The translations under genes were made by a program, and so were the position numbers. The notes below the pieces were generated by a model. It had not been told where the DNA came from. It ran no database searches and saw only the letters and a list, made by a program, of their open reading frames with translations. Positions 44,818-55,474 of a stretch of DNA of 64,000 nt are shown piece by piece; the first letter of the stretch is position 1; the number at the start of each line of letters is the position of its first letter. The stretch is from Paracidobacterium acidisoli (GTDB taxonomy: Bacteria; Acidobacteriota; Terriglobia; Terriglobales; Acidobacteriaceae): the NCBI RefSeq assembly GCF_003428625.2, contig NZ_QVQT02000002.1:407026-471025 (forward strand). The letters are read 5' to 3'.

Positions 44818-45564
44818 TTACCGGAAGCGTGAGCCTGTCTTGTTTGCAGCGTGACGAAGCGCTTCCGCCTTCCTTGCCGTCCCGATCTGCTCGTACTTTC
44901 TCTGAAAGCTCTGCAGAACTTCAGCCGGTGCGCTCTCTGGTGTGCCACTGTGGAATACAGGGTTCGGCGCATACTCGATTGCGAGCTGAATCTCCTGAGC
45001 GGCCGCCTCTCCCCGCAGAAGAGAGACGAGCACCAGAGCCGCATCCAGCCCGGCCGTTACGCCTGCGGCGCTGATGATGTTTCCATCCACAGCCACCCTG
45101 GCATCGGCAACGATCGCATCGTAGTAAGGCATAAGTGGCTTCGCGGCCCAGTGCGTGGTCACCTGCCTTCCAGCAAGGACACCAGCCGCGCCGCACAGCA
45201 GCGCTCCGGTGCAGACGGAAAACAGCAGCCTTTCCGCGTGGACTTGTTTGCGGATCAATGCAAGCACTTCTTCATCGTGCATCAGTGCCTGCTGCCCATA
45301 TCCTCCCGGCACAACCAGCACGTCAAAGTCTCCCGCTTCTGCGATGCGCATATCCGGAGCAAGCTGAAGCCCCTGCACGTCGCGAATCGGCGCAGGTTCT
45401 TTCGCTATGACCTGGATCGTGGTATCCGGCATGCGCGAGAGCACTTCAAATGGACCGGTGAAATCGATCTGATCCATCTGCGGGAAGATCAGGCAGCCCA
45501 CAGAAAGCGGCCGCGTCGTTATCTGCGGCCCCGGTCTCCCGGTAACAAACAAAGGAGCGCTCAT
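44818..45564 (-). CDS. DJ-1/PfpI-family protein, isonitrile hydratase-like
   Basis: 248 residues. Flavodoxin-like fold with the nucleophile elbow SVCTGALLCGAAGVLAGRQVTTHWA and an early acidic residue in MDQIDFTGPFEVL, which match cyclohexyl-isocyanide hydratase rather than DJ-1 chaperones. The C-terminal 60 residues exceed the enzymatic core. Its start lies 6 nt after the stop of the XRE regulator, so the regulator and the enzyme form one operon. Confidence 0.9.
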   Translation of the reverse strand: MSAPLFVTGRPGPQITTRPLSVGCLIFPQMDQIDFTGPFEVLSRMPDTTIQVIAKEPAPIRDVQGLQLAPDMRIAEAGDFDVLVVPGGYGQQALMHDEEVLALIRKQVHAERLLFSVCTGALLCGAAGVLAGRQVTTHWAAKPLMPYYDAIVADARVAVDGNIISAAGVTAGLDAALVLVSLLRGEAAAQEIQLAIEYAPNPVFHSGTPESAPAEVLQSFQRKYEQIGTARKAEALRHAANKTGSRFR

Positions 45565-45570
45565 ACAGGT

Positions 45571-46350
45571 TCATTCCTCCTGGACGTGAAGCGGGAACAT
45601 GCACTCCACGCGCAGTTCCTGTGCCGTGATGCATTGTGGCGTGCCGACCGTGGTGATCAGCGAGAAGTAAGAAAGGCGCTCCTCGCCTCGGCAAAAGGTA
45701 ATGGGCAGCACAGGACTCTGGGGCGCCGGTGGCGGCTTCAATGCGGCGACACCGGGATATTTCCGCAGTCGCTCCAGCAGCTTTGCCAGTCCTGCATCCA
45801 CGACCTGTCCCACAGCCTCCCGCCGAACTCTTTGCAGCAGGCCGGCCGCGACCTTCTCCCACTCTTCGACGAAAGGCCGCATCCCCGCCGGGTCGAACAT
45901 CAGATCGAGAAGGTTGCGCGGCTTCGGCCTCGCATCCAGATCGATGAATGAGGCAAAGAACCGCGGCGCAGCCCGATTGCTTCGAACCACATTCCAGTAT
46001 CGGTCCAGCACCAGCGCAGGATGCGGCTCATGCTGCTCCAGCATCCGGTCGATCGCCCGAGTCACGATCGCCATCTGCCCGGCGTCCATACTCTGCTCGC
46101 CATACAGCGGAGCGTATCCCGACGCAAGCAGCAGAACATTCCTCTCACGGAGAGGAATGTTCAAAGCATCGGACACGGTGGAAAGAAAGTCCCGGCTGGG
46201 AGCGCTGCGCCCGCTCTCCACAAAGCTCAGATGACGCTGCGAGATGCCGGTATCCAGTGAGAGGCCGAGCTGGCTCTTGCCGCGCTCCTGTCTCCAGTAG
46301 CGCAGCAGCTCTCCGAGTTGAGGAACGGCCGAAGCAGACTGCGTTGCCAT
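45571..46350 (-). CDS. XRE-family regulator with MmyB-like ligand domain
   Basis: 259 residues. HTH LGELLRYWRQERGKSQLGLSLDTGISQRHLSFVESGRSAPS, then the MmyB-type sensor region (ALVLDRYWNVVRSNRAAPRFFASF, MRPFVEEWEKVA, RVRREAVGQ). MmyB-like domains bind fatty-acid-like ligands in known cases. It controls in all likelihood the DJ-1/PfpI gene that follows it in the same operon. GAAGGGGAG precedes the ATG. Confidence 0.93.
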   Translation of the reverse strand: MATQSASAVPQLGELLRYWRQERGKSQLGLSLDTGISQRHLSFVESGRSAPSRDFLSTVSDALNIPLRERNVLLLASGYAPLYGEQSMDAGQMAIVTRAIDRMLEQHEPHPALVLDRYWNVVRSNRAAPRFFASFIDLDARPKPRNLLDLMFDPAGMRPFVEEWEKVAAGLLQRVRREAVGQVVDAGLAKLLERLRKYPGVAALKPPPAPQSPVLPITFCRGEERLSYFSLITTVGTPQCITAQELRVECMFPLHVQEE

Positions 46351-46428
46351 TTTGCTCTCCCCTTCATCAGCTCCGGATGCGGGCCGACGGCAGGCCGGAC
46401 CGTCGCCTTGCCAAAACCCCGGTCATCT

Positions 46429-46977
46429 TTATCCCTGCCAGGTAAATTGCCGGAACCGCTCTTCCAGCGGCGGATTCGTGATGGTTCCAGCATAGTTGGT
46501 GATCGCCGAGGCCGCGACAATCGCGATCACCTCCAGGATCTGTTCTTTTGTGAACCCGGCACCGAGGAATGCATCGAGCTCCTGTTCACTGAGGTGTCCC
46601 CGCTTCTCGATGAGCGTCTTCGCCAGCGTCGAAAGCGCGGCAAATCGCTGGTCTCCGGGCGCTCGCCGCTCACGAATCGCGCTGGTCTCTTCAGAGCTTA
46701 TGCCCTGTTCATGTGCCAGCGCAGTATGAAATGCAACCGCATAGGCGCTGGAGTTCGTGACCGCATCCGTCAGCAGAACGATCTGGTTCTCCGCCTCGGT
46801 GAGGCCGGGGCTATGTACCTGCTGAAACAGGCCAGCGAGGCCGGTCAGGAGCTTCGGCGAGTTTGAAATGGCGGCGAGAAGGTTTGGAAGAAAGCCAAAA
46901 GCCTGCTGCAACTGCTCGAGCACCGGCTTCGACTTCTCCGGCGCGGAGGCGATGGTTTGAATCGGATAGATCGGCAT
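46429..46977 (-). CDS. Carboxymuconolactone decarboxylase-family protein without active cysteines
   Basis: 182 residues from MPIYPIQTIASAPEKSKPVLEQL. The AhpD/CMD helical fold is recognisable (FGFLPNLLAAISNSPKLL, LTEAENQIVLLTDAV, FTKEQILEVIAIVAASAITNYAGTITNPPLE). Where peroxidase-type members have Cys-x-x-Cys before a conserved His, this protein has Ser77, Ala80 and His84 (NSSAYAVAFH). It should therefore lack disulfide-based peroxidase activity. Divergent from the mutase gene across a region holding an inverted repeat. Confidence 0.9.
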   Translation of the reverse strand: MPIYPIQTIASAPEKSKPVLEQLQQAFGFLPNLLAAISNSPKLLTGLAGLFQQVHSPGLTEAENQIVLLTDAVTNSSAYAVAFHTALAHEQGISSEETSAIRERRAPGDQRFAALSTLAKTLIEKRGHLSEQELDAFLGAGFTKEQILEVIAIVAASAITNYAGTITNPPLEERFRQFTWQG

Positions 46978-47060
46978 GTAATTCTCCTGTGATACAGGTA
47001 GGTGGCAGGCGATCCTGAGCATCTACAGCTCCACTATCGAATGGATCGGGAAGCGCAGCA

Positions 47061-47077
47061 ATTACCTCGCAGGTAAT
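47061..47077. promoter_or_regulatory. Inverted repeat between divergent genes
   Basis: ATTACCT-CGC-AGGTAAT, a perfect 7-bp inverted repeat with a 3-bp centre, 84 nt upstream of the CMD gene and 163 nt before the mutase. The form suits a dimeric winged-helix repressor; the cognate regulator is not evident. Confidence 0.45.
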
Positions 47078-47240
47078 CGCCTGGCGCATCAGAATCCCCT
47101 CAGCGAGCGCATCATCGTCAATGCACTCACAAAGCGGAAAATACCCACTCTCACGCCCTGAAGAAAAACCCTGAAAGCCGGAGAACTCCCGCTTCCCTTG
47201 CTCAACCCTCGCGCGCTTCACTATGCTGAAGAGTTTTCTT

Positions 47241-49052
<1,812 letters not shown>

Positions 49053-49136
49053 TTCCCGCACGTGTATGAGACCGAAGACCGCTCCGGATGGTATCGTGCC
49101 CTGTAAGGTACTATGGCCGGTCGCACGAAACATGCT

Positions 49137-49146
49137 AAAACGTTTT
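49137..49146. promoter_or_regulatory. LacI-type operator core
   Basis: AAAACGTTTT, a perfect 10-bp palindrome centred on CG, 105 nt before the LacI-family gene at 49252. The site may mediate autoregulation of that gene. Confidence 0.5.
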
Positions 49147-49251
49147 CGTAGTCTTTACGGTTCTTCTTCAGGCATGTACCGAAGGCAGAGCGCAGAAGCC
49201 GGGACTTCCGAAGAAGCGGCTTCCCCCTGCGGAACCTCAGAAAGGATTGAT

Positions 49252-50367
49252 ATGAAGGAGAACCGCCCCAGGGGCAGGCAGAGCGCCTCGAAAGAGACCA
49301 CGGAGAACGGGCCGCTCAATCTGCGCCAGCTCTCGGAGATGCTGCACCTCTCGCAGACCACCATCTCTCTCGTTCTTAACGATTCCCCCGCTGCGAAATC
49401 GATTCCGCAGCATACCCGTGAGCGCGTCTTCGAGGCGGCACGGAAGTTCCAGTACCGGCCGAACTACTTTGCCCGCTCCCTGCGCCGCAACTGCAGCATG
49501 TCCATCGGCCTCATCGTGCCCGACGTCAGCGACGGTTACTTCACCGTCCTGATGCACGCCGTCGAAGAGTACCTGATCAGGTCGCACTACTTTTATTTCA
49601 CCGCCAGCCACTATCGCAAAGCCGATCTCACGCGGGAGTATTCGCGTCTGCTGCTCGAGCGCGCCGTCGACGGCTTCCTCATGGTCGATACGCCCGAGGA
49701 GATCCAGACCTCTCTGCCCACCGTCGCTATCTCCGCGCATAACCCCGCGCCCGGCGTGGTGAACATCATCCTCGATCACGACAAAGCCGCCGAGCTTGCC
49801 CTGCAGCATCTTTATGATCTTGGACACCGCCGCATCGCCTTCATGAAGGGCCCCGTCGGCATCACCGACGCCATCTATCGCTGGAGCGGCATCGAGAAAG
49901 CCGCCGCGTCGCTGGGCATCTGCGTCGCCCCTGAGCTTTCTCTGCAACTGCTTGAGATGAACCAGTCGCCGGAGATGGGCTACGACCCGGTCCGCGATCT
50001 GCTCGCGCAGCGCACCGACTTCACCGCCATCTTCTGCTTCAACGATGTCTCGGCCATCGGCGCCATCCGCGCCATCAGCGATGCCGGCCTGCGCGTGCCC
50101 GAGGACATCTCCATCATCGGCTTCGACGACATCATCAGCGCCGCCTACTACAAGCCCAGCATCACCACAGTGAAGCAGCCGCTGCGCGAGATGGGCACCA
50201 CCGGCGCGCAGGTCGTCCTCGACCTCATCCAGCACCCCGACAAGGAATATCCCGGCGAAATTATCATGCAGCCGGAGCTGATCGTGCGCGAATCCACCGG
50301 CCCGGCACCGGAGAATCTCAAATCGTGGAGTCAGCCTGGGCGCAGACGATCTGTTGCCCGGGTCTGA
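49252..50367 (+). CDS. LacI-family transcriptional regulator 2
   Basis: 371 residues from MKENRPRGRQSASKETTENGP; AAAGGA 5 nt upstream marks this ATG, and the longer frame begins inside the mutase gene. The HTH (LNLRQLSEMLHLSQTTISLVLNDSPAAKSIP) carries an insertion before it. The sensor domain has SIGLIVPDVSDGYFTVL, NIILDHDKAAELAL, FCFNDVSAIGA and IIGFDDIISA. Inducer unknown. It follows the mutase gene by about 200 nt. Confidence 0.94.
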   Translation: MKENRPRGRQSASKETTENGPLNLRQLSEMLHLSQTTISLVLNDSPAAKSIPQHTRERVFEAARKFQYRPNYFARSLRRNCSMSIGLIVPDVSDGYFTVLMHAVEEYLIRSHYFYFTASHYRKADLTREYSRLLLERAVDGFLMVDTPEEIQTSLPTVAISAHNPAPGVVNIILDHDKAAELALQHLYDLGHRRIAFMKGPVGITDAIYRWSGIEKAAASLGICVAPELSLQLLEMNQSPEMGYDPVRDLLAQRTDFTAIFCFNDVSAIGAIRAISDAGLRVPEDISIIGFDDIISAAYYKPSITTVKQPLREMGTTGAQVVLDLIQHPDKEYPGEIIMQPELIVRESTGPAPENLKSWSQPGRRRSVARV

Positions 50368-50456
50368 AAGAGCCTATAGATCAAGGGCCATTCTCAGAGC
50401 GCGATTCACATCTGCCATCTTTGACGGGGAAAGCGATCCAGCATAGCTCGTCAGGC

Positions 50457-50609
50457 TTACACCTGATATTCCAGAACATCTTCAGATTCCGCATTCAGCC
50501 GCGCAGCAGCGGCATTGATACGCTCAAGGTCGCGGGCATGCAGCTTCAGGCGCGCCTGCCGGGCAAAATAGCGGCGCAGCACATTCTCTCTATGAATGCG
50601 GATCATCAT
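50457..50609 (-). CDS. 50-aa protein coupled to the formate dehydrogenase operon
   Basis: Starts MMIRIHRENVLRRYFARQAR and ends with EDVLEYQV. It is a single charged helix by composition, with arginine/lysine-rich first half and Ala/Glu second half. Its first ATG shares ATGA with the DUF1641 stop, so it is translationally coupled as the third gene of the operon. No family recognised. The coupling and the coding-like codons are the evidence for it. Confidence 0.65.
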   Translation of the reverse strand: MMIRIHRENVLRRYFARQARLKLHARDLERINAAAARLNAESEDVLEYQV

Positions 50610-51070
50610 CGGGCTCCATTCTTCAGGCCTCGTCCAGCGCCTTCGAGCAGCGCCGCCGTCACCGCCAGCGCTCTCCGGCTGTCCTCCGAGTTCATCTGCT
50701 TCAGCAGTGCGAACAGCGACGGAGGCTTCTCCGGCGCTCTGCTCTCACCCTCCGCAGGCAGCAGAGCCGCCACGCTGTGCAGCAGCTCCGGATCGATGCT
50801 GCCCAGAATCTTTCCCATCACCATCAGGTTGCGCAGCGCCCGCACTGTCTCCGGCTGCGACACCACGCTCACCGCATGCTCCACCACGCGATCACCCGCG
50901 TCCAGCACGCCGCGCAGCACGTCGATCACGCCCGTGTCGTGCAGCTGCTGCACCAGCTCATAGCACGACAGCAGCGCATCCGCATGCTCCAGCGGAGCAT
51001 TGTCCAGTCTGCGCTTCAGCTCTTCCCGCGCGTCCGCCACCACCGGACGAATCTCAATCGGCTTCGCCAT
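50606..51070 (-). CDS. DUF1641 protein, formate dehydrogenase partner
   Basis: 154 residues. The DUF1641 pattern is visible: LLSCYELVQQLHDTGVIDVLRGVLDAGDRVVEHAV, then PETVRALRNLMVMGKILGSIDPELL and SLFALLKQMNSEDSRRALAVTAALLEGAG. Encoded 9 nt after the large subunit. In Bacillus subtilis the equivalent partner (ForC) links this type of formate dehydrogenase to the quinone pool. The same role here is inference. Confidence 0.92.
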   Translation of the reverse strand: MAKPIEIRPVVADAREELKRRLDNAPLEHADALLSCYELVQQLHDTGVIDVLRGVLDAGDRVVEHAVSVVSQPETVRALRNLMVMGKILGSIDPELLHSVAALLPAEGESRAPEKPPSLFALLKQMNSEDSRRALAVTAALLEGAGRGLKNGAR

Positions 51071-51079
51071 ACGTCCCTT

Positions 51080-54000
51080 TCACTTCGTCTGAATCTGTAC
51101 CAGACCGCTCCCCGCTCCCTCGCCCGGCATCGTGTAATCGCTGCGCTTCCACTTCCGCTCTACTTCCACACCGCGCTGCGGAGTCGGCGTGCCGTTGCGA
51201 AAATTCAGTCGCGGCAGCGGACTCTTTCCCTTCAGCGGCAGCACCGTCATCTTCACCGGCGTCTCCTTATATGCGGGAGTATGCGTCGCCCGATCCGTGT
51301 AGCTGCCCGTCAGCAGATTCACCGGATGCTCCTTCGAGTTCAGCGGCAGATAAAGCTGCTTCCCGCTCACCCGGTCCGTCACCAGAACCTGCATCCTCAA
51401 CTGCCCGTACCGCGATCCCAGATCCACCCACTGACCGGTCACCAGGCTCTGCTCCTTCGCCAATTCCGGAGACACCTCCACAAAGCACTCCGGCGTCTCC
51501 GCATGAATGCCCGGCACGCGATACGTCATGTTGCCTTCGTGAAAGTGCTCCAGCAGCCGGCCATTGTTCAGGTGCAGATCGTACTCATCGCCCTCCGTCT
51601 CGCACGGCGCAATCCACTCCATCGGATACAGCTTCGCCCTGCCGTCCTGCATGTGGAATTCCTTCGTGTACAGCAGCGGGCTGTCGGTTCCATCCACCGC
51701 CACCGGCCACTGCAGCGTCTTGTATCCCGCCAGCCTGTCATACGTCACGCCCGCAAACATCGGAGCCAGACCCGCCGACTCGTGCATCACATCCGCCGGA
51801 TGCGAGTAGTTCCACTTCGCGCCCAGCCGGTTCGCAACCTCCTGAATGATCCTCCAGTCCGGCCTGCTCTCTCCCAGCGGCTCCATCACCTCGTACAGCC
51901 GCTGAAACCGCCGCTCCGTGCTGGTGAAGGTTCCCTCTTTCTCCAGGCTCGGACTCGCCGGCAGCACAATGTCCGCATAACGGCACGTCTCGCTGAAGAA
52001 AATATCCTGCACCACAAAAAACTCCAGCCGCTCGAATCCGCCGCCGACATAATTCGCGTTCGCATCCGCATTCAGCATGTCTTCGCCGATCAGATACATC
52101 GCCTTCAGCCTGCCTTCGTAGATCGCGTCCACCATCTCGTGGTTGTCGAGACCCTTTGCCGTCGGAATCTTCACGCCCCAGCCCTGCTCGTAGCGCTCTC
52201 TGGCCTCGTCATCGGCGATCTTGTCGTATCCCGGAAAATACGCCGGCATCGAGCCGAAGTCGCTCGCTCCCTGTACATTGTTGTGTCCGCGCAGAGGATA
52301 CGCGCCCGTCCCCGGCCGCATATAGTTGCCCGTCACCAGCAGCAGGTTTGAGATCGCCGTCGACGTGTCCGACCCGCCGCAGTGCTGCGTCACGCCCATC
52401 GCCCACAGAATGCACATGCTCTCCGTCGCGGCCACCTCATGCGCAATCTTCTCGAGCGTCTCCAGCGGCACCTTGCAGATCTTCGCGGCGTACTCCATCG
52501 TGAACGGCTCCAGCGATTTCCTGTACTCCTCCACGCCGTTCACCCACTGCGATAAAAACTCCGTCTTCGCGTGCCCGTTGTCGAACATCCACCGCGACAG
52601 CGCCGACAGCCACACAATGTCCGTCCCCGGAGACGGCCGGAAGAAGATATCCGCGCGCCTCGCCATCTCATGCTCGCGCAAATCCGCCACAATCAGCTTC
52701 TGCCCATGCAGCTTGTGCGCCCGCTTCACCCGCGTCGCCAGCACCGGATGCGCCTCCGCCGTATTGCTGCCCACAATCATCACCAGCCCCGACTGCGCAA
52801 TATCGCTGATCGATCCCGAATCGCCGCCGTAGCCCACCGTGCGAAACAGCCCCTGCGTCGCCGGCGACTGGCAGTACCGCGAGCAGTTGTCGATGTTGTT
52901 CGTGCCCACCACCGCTCGCGCCAGCTTCTGCATCAGGTAGCTCTCTTCATTCGTGCACTTCGACGAAGAGATCAGCCCGATCGCGTCCGGCCCGTGCTCC
53001 GCTTTGATCTGCGTCAGCCGCTGCGCCATCAGCGTCAGCGCCTCGTCCCAGCTCGCCTCGCGAAAGCGATCGCCCTCCGCGCTGCGCTCGCGAATCAGCG
53101 GCTTCCTCAGCCTGTCCTCGCTGTTCACGTAATCCCATCCAAACTTGCCCTTCACGCAGGTCGAAATATTATTCGCCGCGCCCTCGCCCGGTTCCACCTT
53201 CAGAATGTGCCGGTCGCCGCCCTTGCCGCCCGTCCACACGTCGAAGCTGCAGCCCACGCCGCAGTACGTGCACACCGTCTTCGTCCGCTTCACGCGCTCC
53301 TCGCGCATCGCCGCTTCCGTCTCCGAGACCTGCAGAATCGGCCCGTAGCCAATCTCCGGCTCAACCGCCTTCACCACATCGATCATGCCGTCCAGCGCAC
53401 TCTTCGGCAGCGCCGTAAAGTAGCCCGCGTGGCCGATCATCGACTTCTCCATCAGCGCATTGCACGGACACACCGTCACGCAGTGCCCGCACGACACGCA
53501 GCTCGACCCGCCAATCTCCGTCCCTCCATCCCACAGCACCCGCGGATGCTCATCCTCCCAGCGAATCGAGAGCGTCTCGTTCACCTGCACGTTCTGGCAC
53601 GCCTCCACGCACCGCCCGCACAAAATGCACTGGTCCGGATCGTAGCGATAAAAAGGATTCGAAAGATCCTGCTCATACGGCTTCGGCTTATATGGATACT
53701 TCTGGTGCTCAACGTCCAGCAGCGCCGTCGTGTTGTGCACCGTGCAGTTGCCGTTGTTGTTGTCACAGACCGTGCAGTACAGCATGTGGTTGCGCAGAAT
53801 CCGGTCGAACGCCTCCTTCTGCGCATTCTGCGCCCTCGCCGACTCCGTCACCACCGTCATCCCCGCGACCACGCTCGCGCCGCACGCCCGCGCCAGCTTT
53901 CCGTTTGTCTCCACCATGCAGGTGTCGCAGGTCTGGATCGGCCCCAGCCGCGGGTGGTAACACACCTGCGGCACGCGCGGTTCGCCCACCACGCGGTTCA

Positions 54001-54139
54001 GCGCATCGATCAGCCGCTCGCCCTCCACGGCCCGCACCGTCGATCCGTTGACGTGAATCTCACACAGTGTCGACAGATCGGCCGGCAGGGTGTCGGCCGG
54101 CTCCGGCATGGTATGCATTGCGTCCGTTCCGTGATTCAT
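51080..54139 (-). CDS. Molybdo-formate dehydrogenase-like catalytic subunit
   Basis: 1019 residues from MNHGTDAMHTMPE (AAGGGG 5 nt upstream). Domains in order: N-terminal 2Fe-2S (CYHPRLGPIQTCDTCMVE); NuoG-like Cys/His site (CTVCDNNNGNC); two 4Fe-4S clusters (CILCGRC, CVSCGHCVTVCPC); 4Fe-4S/Mo domain (CTYCGVGC); bis-MGD core ending in QLYLPLNSKEHPVN. The Mo ligand is Cys423, encoded TGC, so not selenocysteine. The next residue is Gln (SRYCQSP) where classical formate dehydrogenases have His. This and the DUF1641 neighbour place it with YrhE/YjgC of Bacillus. Confidence 0.93.
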   Translation of the reverse strand: MNHGTDAMHTMPEPADTLPADLSTLCEIHVNGSTVRAVEGERLIDALNRVVGEPRVPQVCYHPRLGPIQTCDTCMVETNGKLARACGASVVAGMTVVTESARAQNAQKEAFDRILRNHMLYCTVCDNNNGNCTVHNTTALLDVEHQKYPYKPKPYEQDLSNPFYRYDPDQCILCGRCVEACQNVQVNETLSIRWEDEHPRVLWDGGTEIGGSSCVSCGHCVTVCPCNALMEKSMIGHAGYFTALPKSALDGMIDVVKAVEPEIGYGPILQVSETEAAMREERVKRTKTVCTYCGVGCSFDVWTGGKGGDRHILKVEPGEGAANNISTCVKGKFGWDYVNSEDRLRKPLIRERSAEGDRFREASWDEALTLMAQRLTQIKAEHGPDAIGLISSSKCTNEESYLMQKLARAVVGTNNIDNCSRYCQSPATQGLFRTVGYGGDSGSISDIAQSGLVMIVGSNTAEAHPVLATRVKRAHKLHGQKLIVADLREHEMARRADIFFRPSPGTDIVWLSALSRWMFDNGHAKTEFLSQWVNGVEEYRKSLEPFTMEYAAKICKVPLETLEKIAHEVAATESMCILWAMGVTQHCGGSDTSTAISNLLLVTGNYMRPGTGAYPLRGHNNVQGASDFGSMPAYFPGYDKIADDEARERYEQGWGVKIPTAKGLDNHEMVDAIYEGRLKAMYLIGEDMLNADANANYVGGGFERLEFFVVQDIFFSETCRYADIVLPASPSLEKEGTFTSTERRFQRLYEVMEPLGESRPDWRIIQEVANRLGAKWNYSHPADVMHESAGLAPMFAGVTYDRLAGYKTLQWPVAVDGTDSPLLYTKEFHMQDGRAKLYPMEWIAPCETEGDEYDLHLNNGRLLEHFHEGNMTYRVPGIHAETPECFVEVSPELAKEQSLVTGQWVDLGSRYGQLRMQVLVTDRVSGKQLYLPLNSKEHPVNLLTGSYTDRATHTPAYKETPVKMTVLPLKGKSPLPRLNFRNGTPTPQRGVEVERKWKRSDYTMPGEGAGSGLVQIQTK

Positions 54140-54301
54140 AATGTCCCCTTCGATGCGCAAACAGAAATCTCCCGGCTCTCCTGGTTGGATGCTTCGCTTT
54201 CCGCTCCGGCACCCTCCTGGTCACAGGAGTAACCAGAGAGTGATTCTAATCCGATGCGCAATCCATCATGCAGCGCCCATCCTGGTTTACCTTCTATCCA
54301 G

Positions 54302-55324
54302 ATGCAGCCGCGAAATAATGTGCCCCTCGCTCCCCTGACTACCATCGGCATCGGTGGTACCGCCCGCTGGTTTGCCGAAGCCGACAGCGAAGACTCCATC
54401 ATCCAGGCCCTTCGCTTCGCCCACGACCGCCAGCTTCCGCTCTTCGTTCTGGGGGGAGGCAGCAACGTCCTTATCTCCGACGACGGATTTCCCGGCCTCG
54501 TCCTCCACATGACCCTTCAGGGCATCACGCAGCAGGACGATCTCTTCCAGGTCGCCGCCGGAGATATCTGGGACAACTTCGTTTCGTTTGCCGTCGAGCG
54601 CGGCTTCGCCGGTATCGAATGTCTCGCCGGAATCCCCGGCACCGTCGGCGGCACGCCCATACAGAACGTCGGCGCCTATGGCCAGGAGGTCTCCGAAACC
54701 ATCGCCGCCGTGCGTGTGCTCGACCTCACTACCGCCGCCTTCATCGATCTGCCGGCCTCTGCCTGTTCCTTCTCCTATCGCAGAAGCATCTTCAACTCCA
54801 CTGAGAGCGGCCGCTACATCGTCACCCGCGTCGACTACCGCCTTCGCCCCGGAGGCGCGCCGACACTCTCTTATGCTGACCTGAAGAACCGCTTTGAGAA
54901 GCACCCCGGCCAGCCCTCGCTCGCCGAAGTCAGCGCCGCCGTGCGCGAGATACGCCGCGCCAAGGGCATGCTCATCGTTCCCGGCGAGCCCGACAGCCAC
55001 AGCGTGGGCAGCTTCTTCCGCAATCCCGTCATCACCGAGAATCACTACGCCCGCCTCGCCGCTCAGTTTCCCATCCCCGTGCCGCGTTACCCGGCAGGCC
55101 CCGGCAAGGTCAAGCTTCCGGCCGCCTGGCTGGTCGAGCATGCCGGCTTCAGCAAGGGCTATGTGCTGGGCAAAGCCGGCATCTCCAGCCGCCACACCCT
55201 CGCTCTTATCAATCGCGGCGGTGCCACCGCCCGCGAGATCATCGTCCTCCGCGACCGCATCGCATCGGCCGTCGAGCATCAGTACGGCATCCGGCTTGTG
55301 CCCGAGCCGGTCTGGATCTACTGA
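54302..55324 (+). CDS. murB: UDP-N-acetylenolpyruvoylglucosamine reductase
   Basis: 340 residues from MQPRNNVPLAPLTTIGIGG. FAD-binding (VLGGGSNVLISD, CLAGIPGTVGGTPIQNVGAYGQE), the catalytic Ser in SVGSFFRNPVI and the closing EPVWIY match the type I MurB. NADPH-dependent second step of muramic acid synthesis. The weak TACCTT 8 nt before the ATG could be a -10; the ORF extension to 54254 adds nothing typical. Divergent from the formate dehydrogenase operon. Confidence 0.97.
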   Translation: MQPRNNVPLAPLTTIGIGGTARWFAEADSEDSIIQALRFAHDRQLPLFVLGGGSNVLISDDGFPGLVLHMTLQGITQQDDLFQVAAGDIWDNFVSFAVERGFAGIECLAGIPGTVGGTPIQNVGAYGQEVSETIAAVRVLDLTTAAFIDLPASACSFSYRRSIFNSTESGRYIVTRVDYRLRPGGAPTLSYADLKNRFEKHPGQPSLAEVSAAVREIRRAKGMLIVPGEPDSHSVGSFFRNPVITENHYARLAAQFPIPVPRYPAGPGKVKLPAAWLVEHAGFSKGYVLGKAGISSRHTLALINRGGATAREIIVLRDRIASAVEHQYGIRLVPEPVWIY

Positions 55325-55395
55325 CGGCGCCCCTCCGTTCTTCAAAAAACATTACAGATATCCGGAAAATGCCTTAAGCTTTTCTCGGATGGCGA

Positions 55396-55418
55396 AAACG
55401 CCGGCACCCCCGGCGTTT
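55396..55418 (+). terminator. Hairpin after murB
   Basis: AAACGCCGG-CACCC-CCGGCGTTT, a perfect 9-bp stem with a 5-nt loop, 71 nt after the murB stop and followed by a modestly T-rich stretch. Likely an intrinsic terminator of murB. Confidence 0.6.
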
Positions 55419-55474
55419 CTGTCTGTATATGCTGCTCCCTCCGGCATAAACCAGATTCTGAAGGGACGACATCT

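Noticed and set aside
46978-47240. Cobalamin riboswitch before the mutase
   Set aside because: No B12-box-like sequence found; only the short inverted repeat at 47061.
52868-52876. Selenocysteine at the formate dehydrogenase metal site
   Set aside because: The codon is TGC, so cysteine; no in-frame TGA is needed.
52571-54232. 553-codon plus-strand frame
   Set aside because: Antisense to the formate dehydrogenase subunit; Arg/His-rich.
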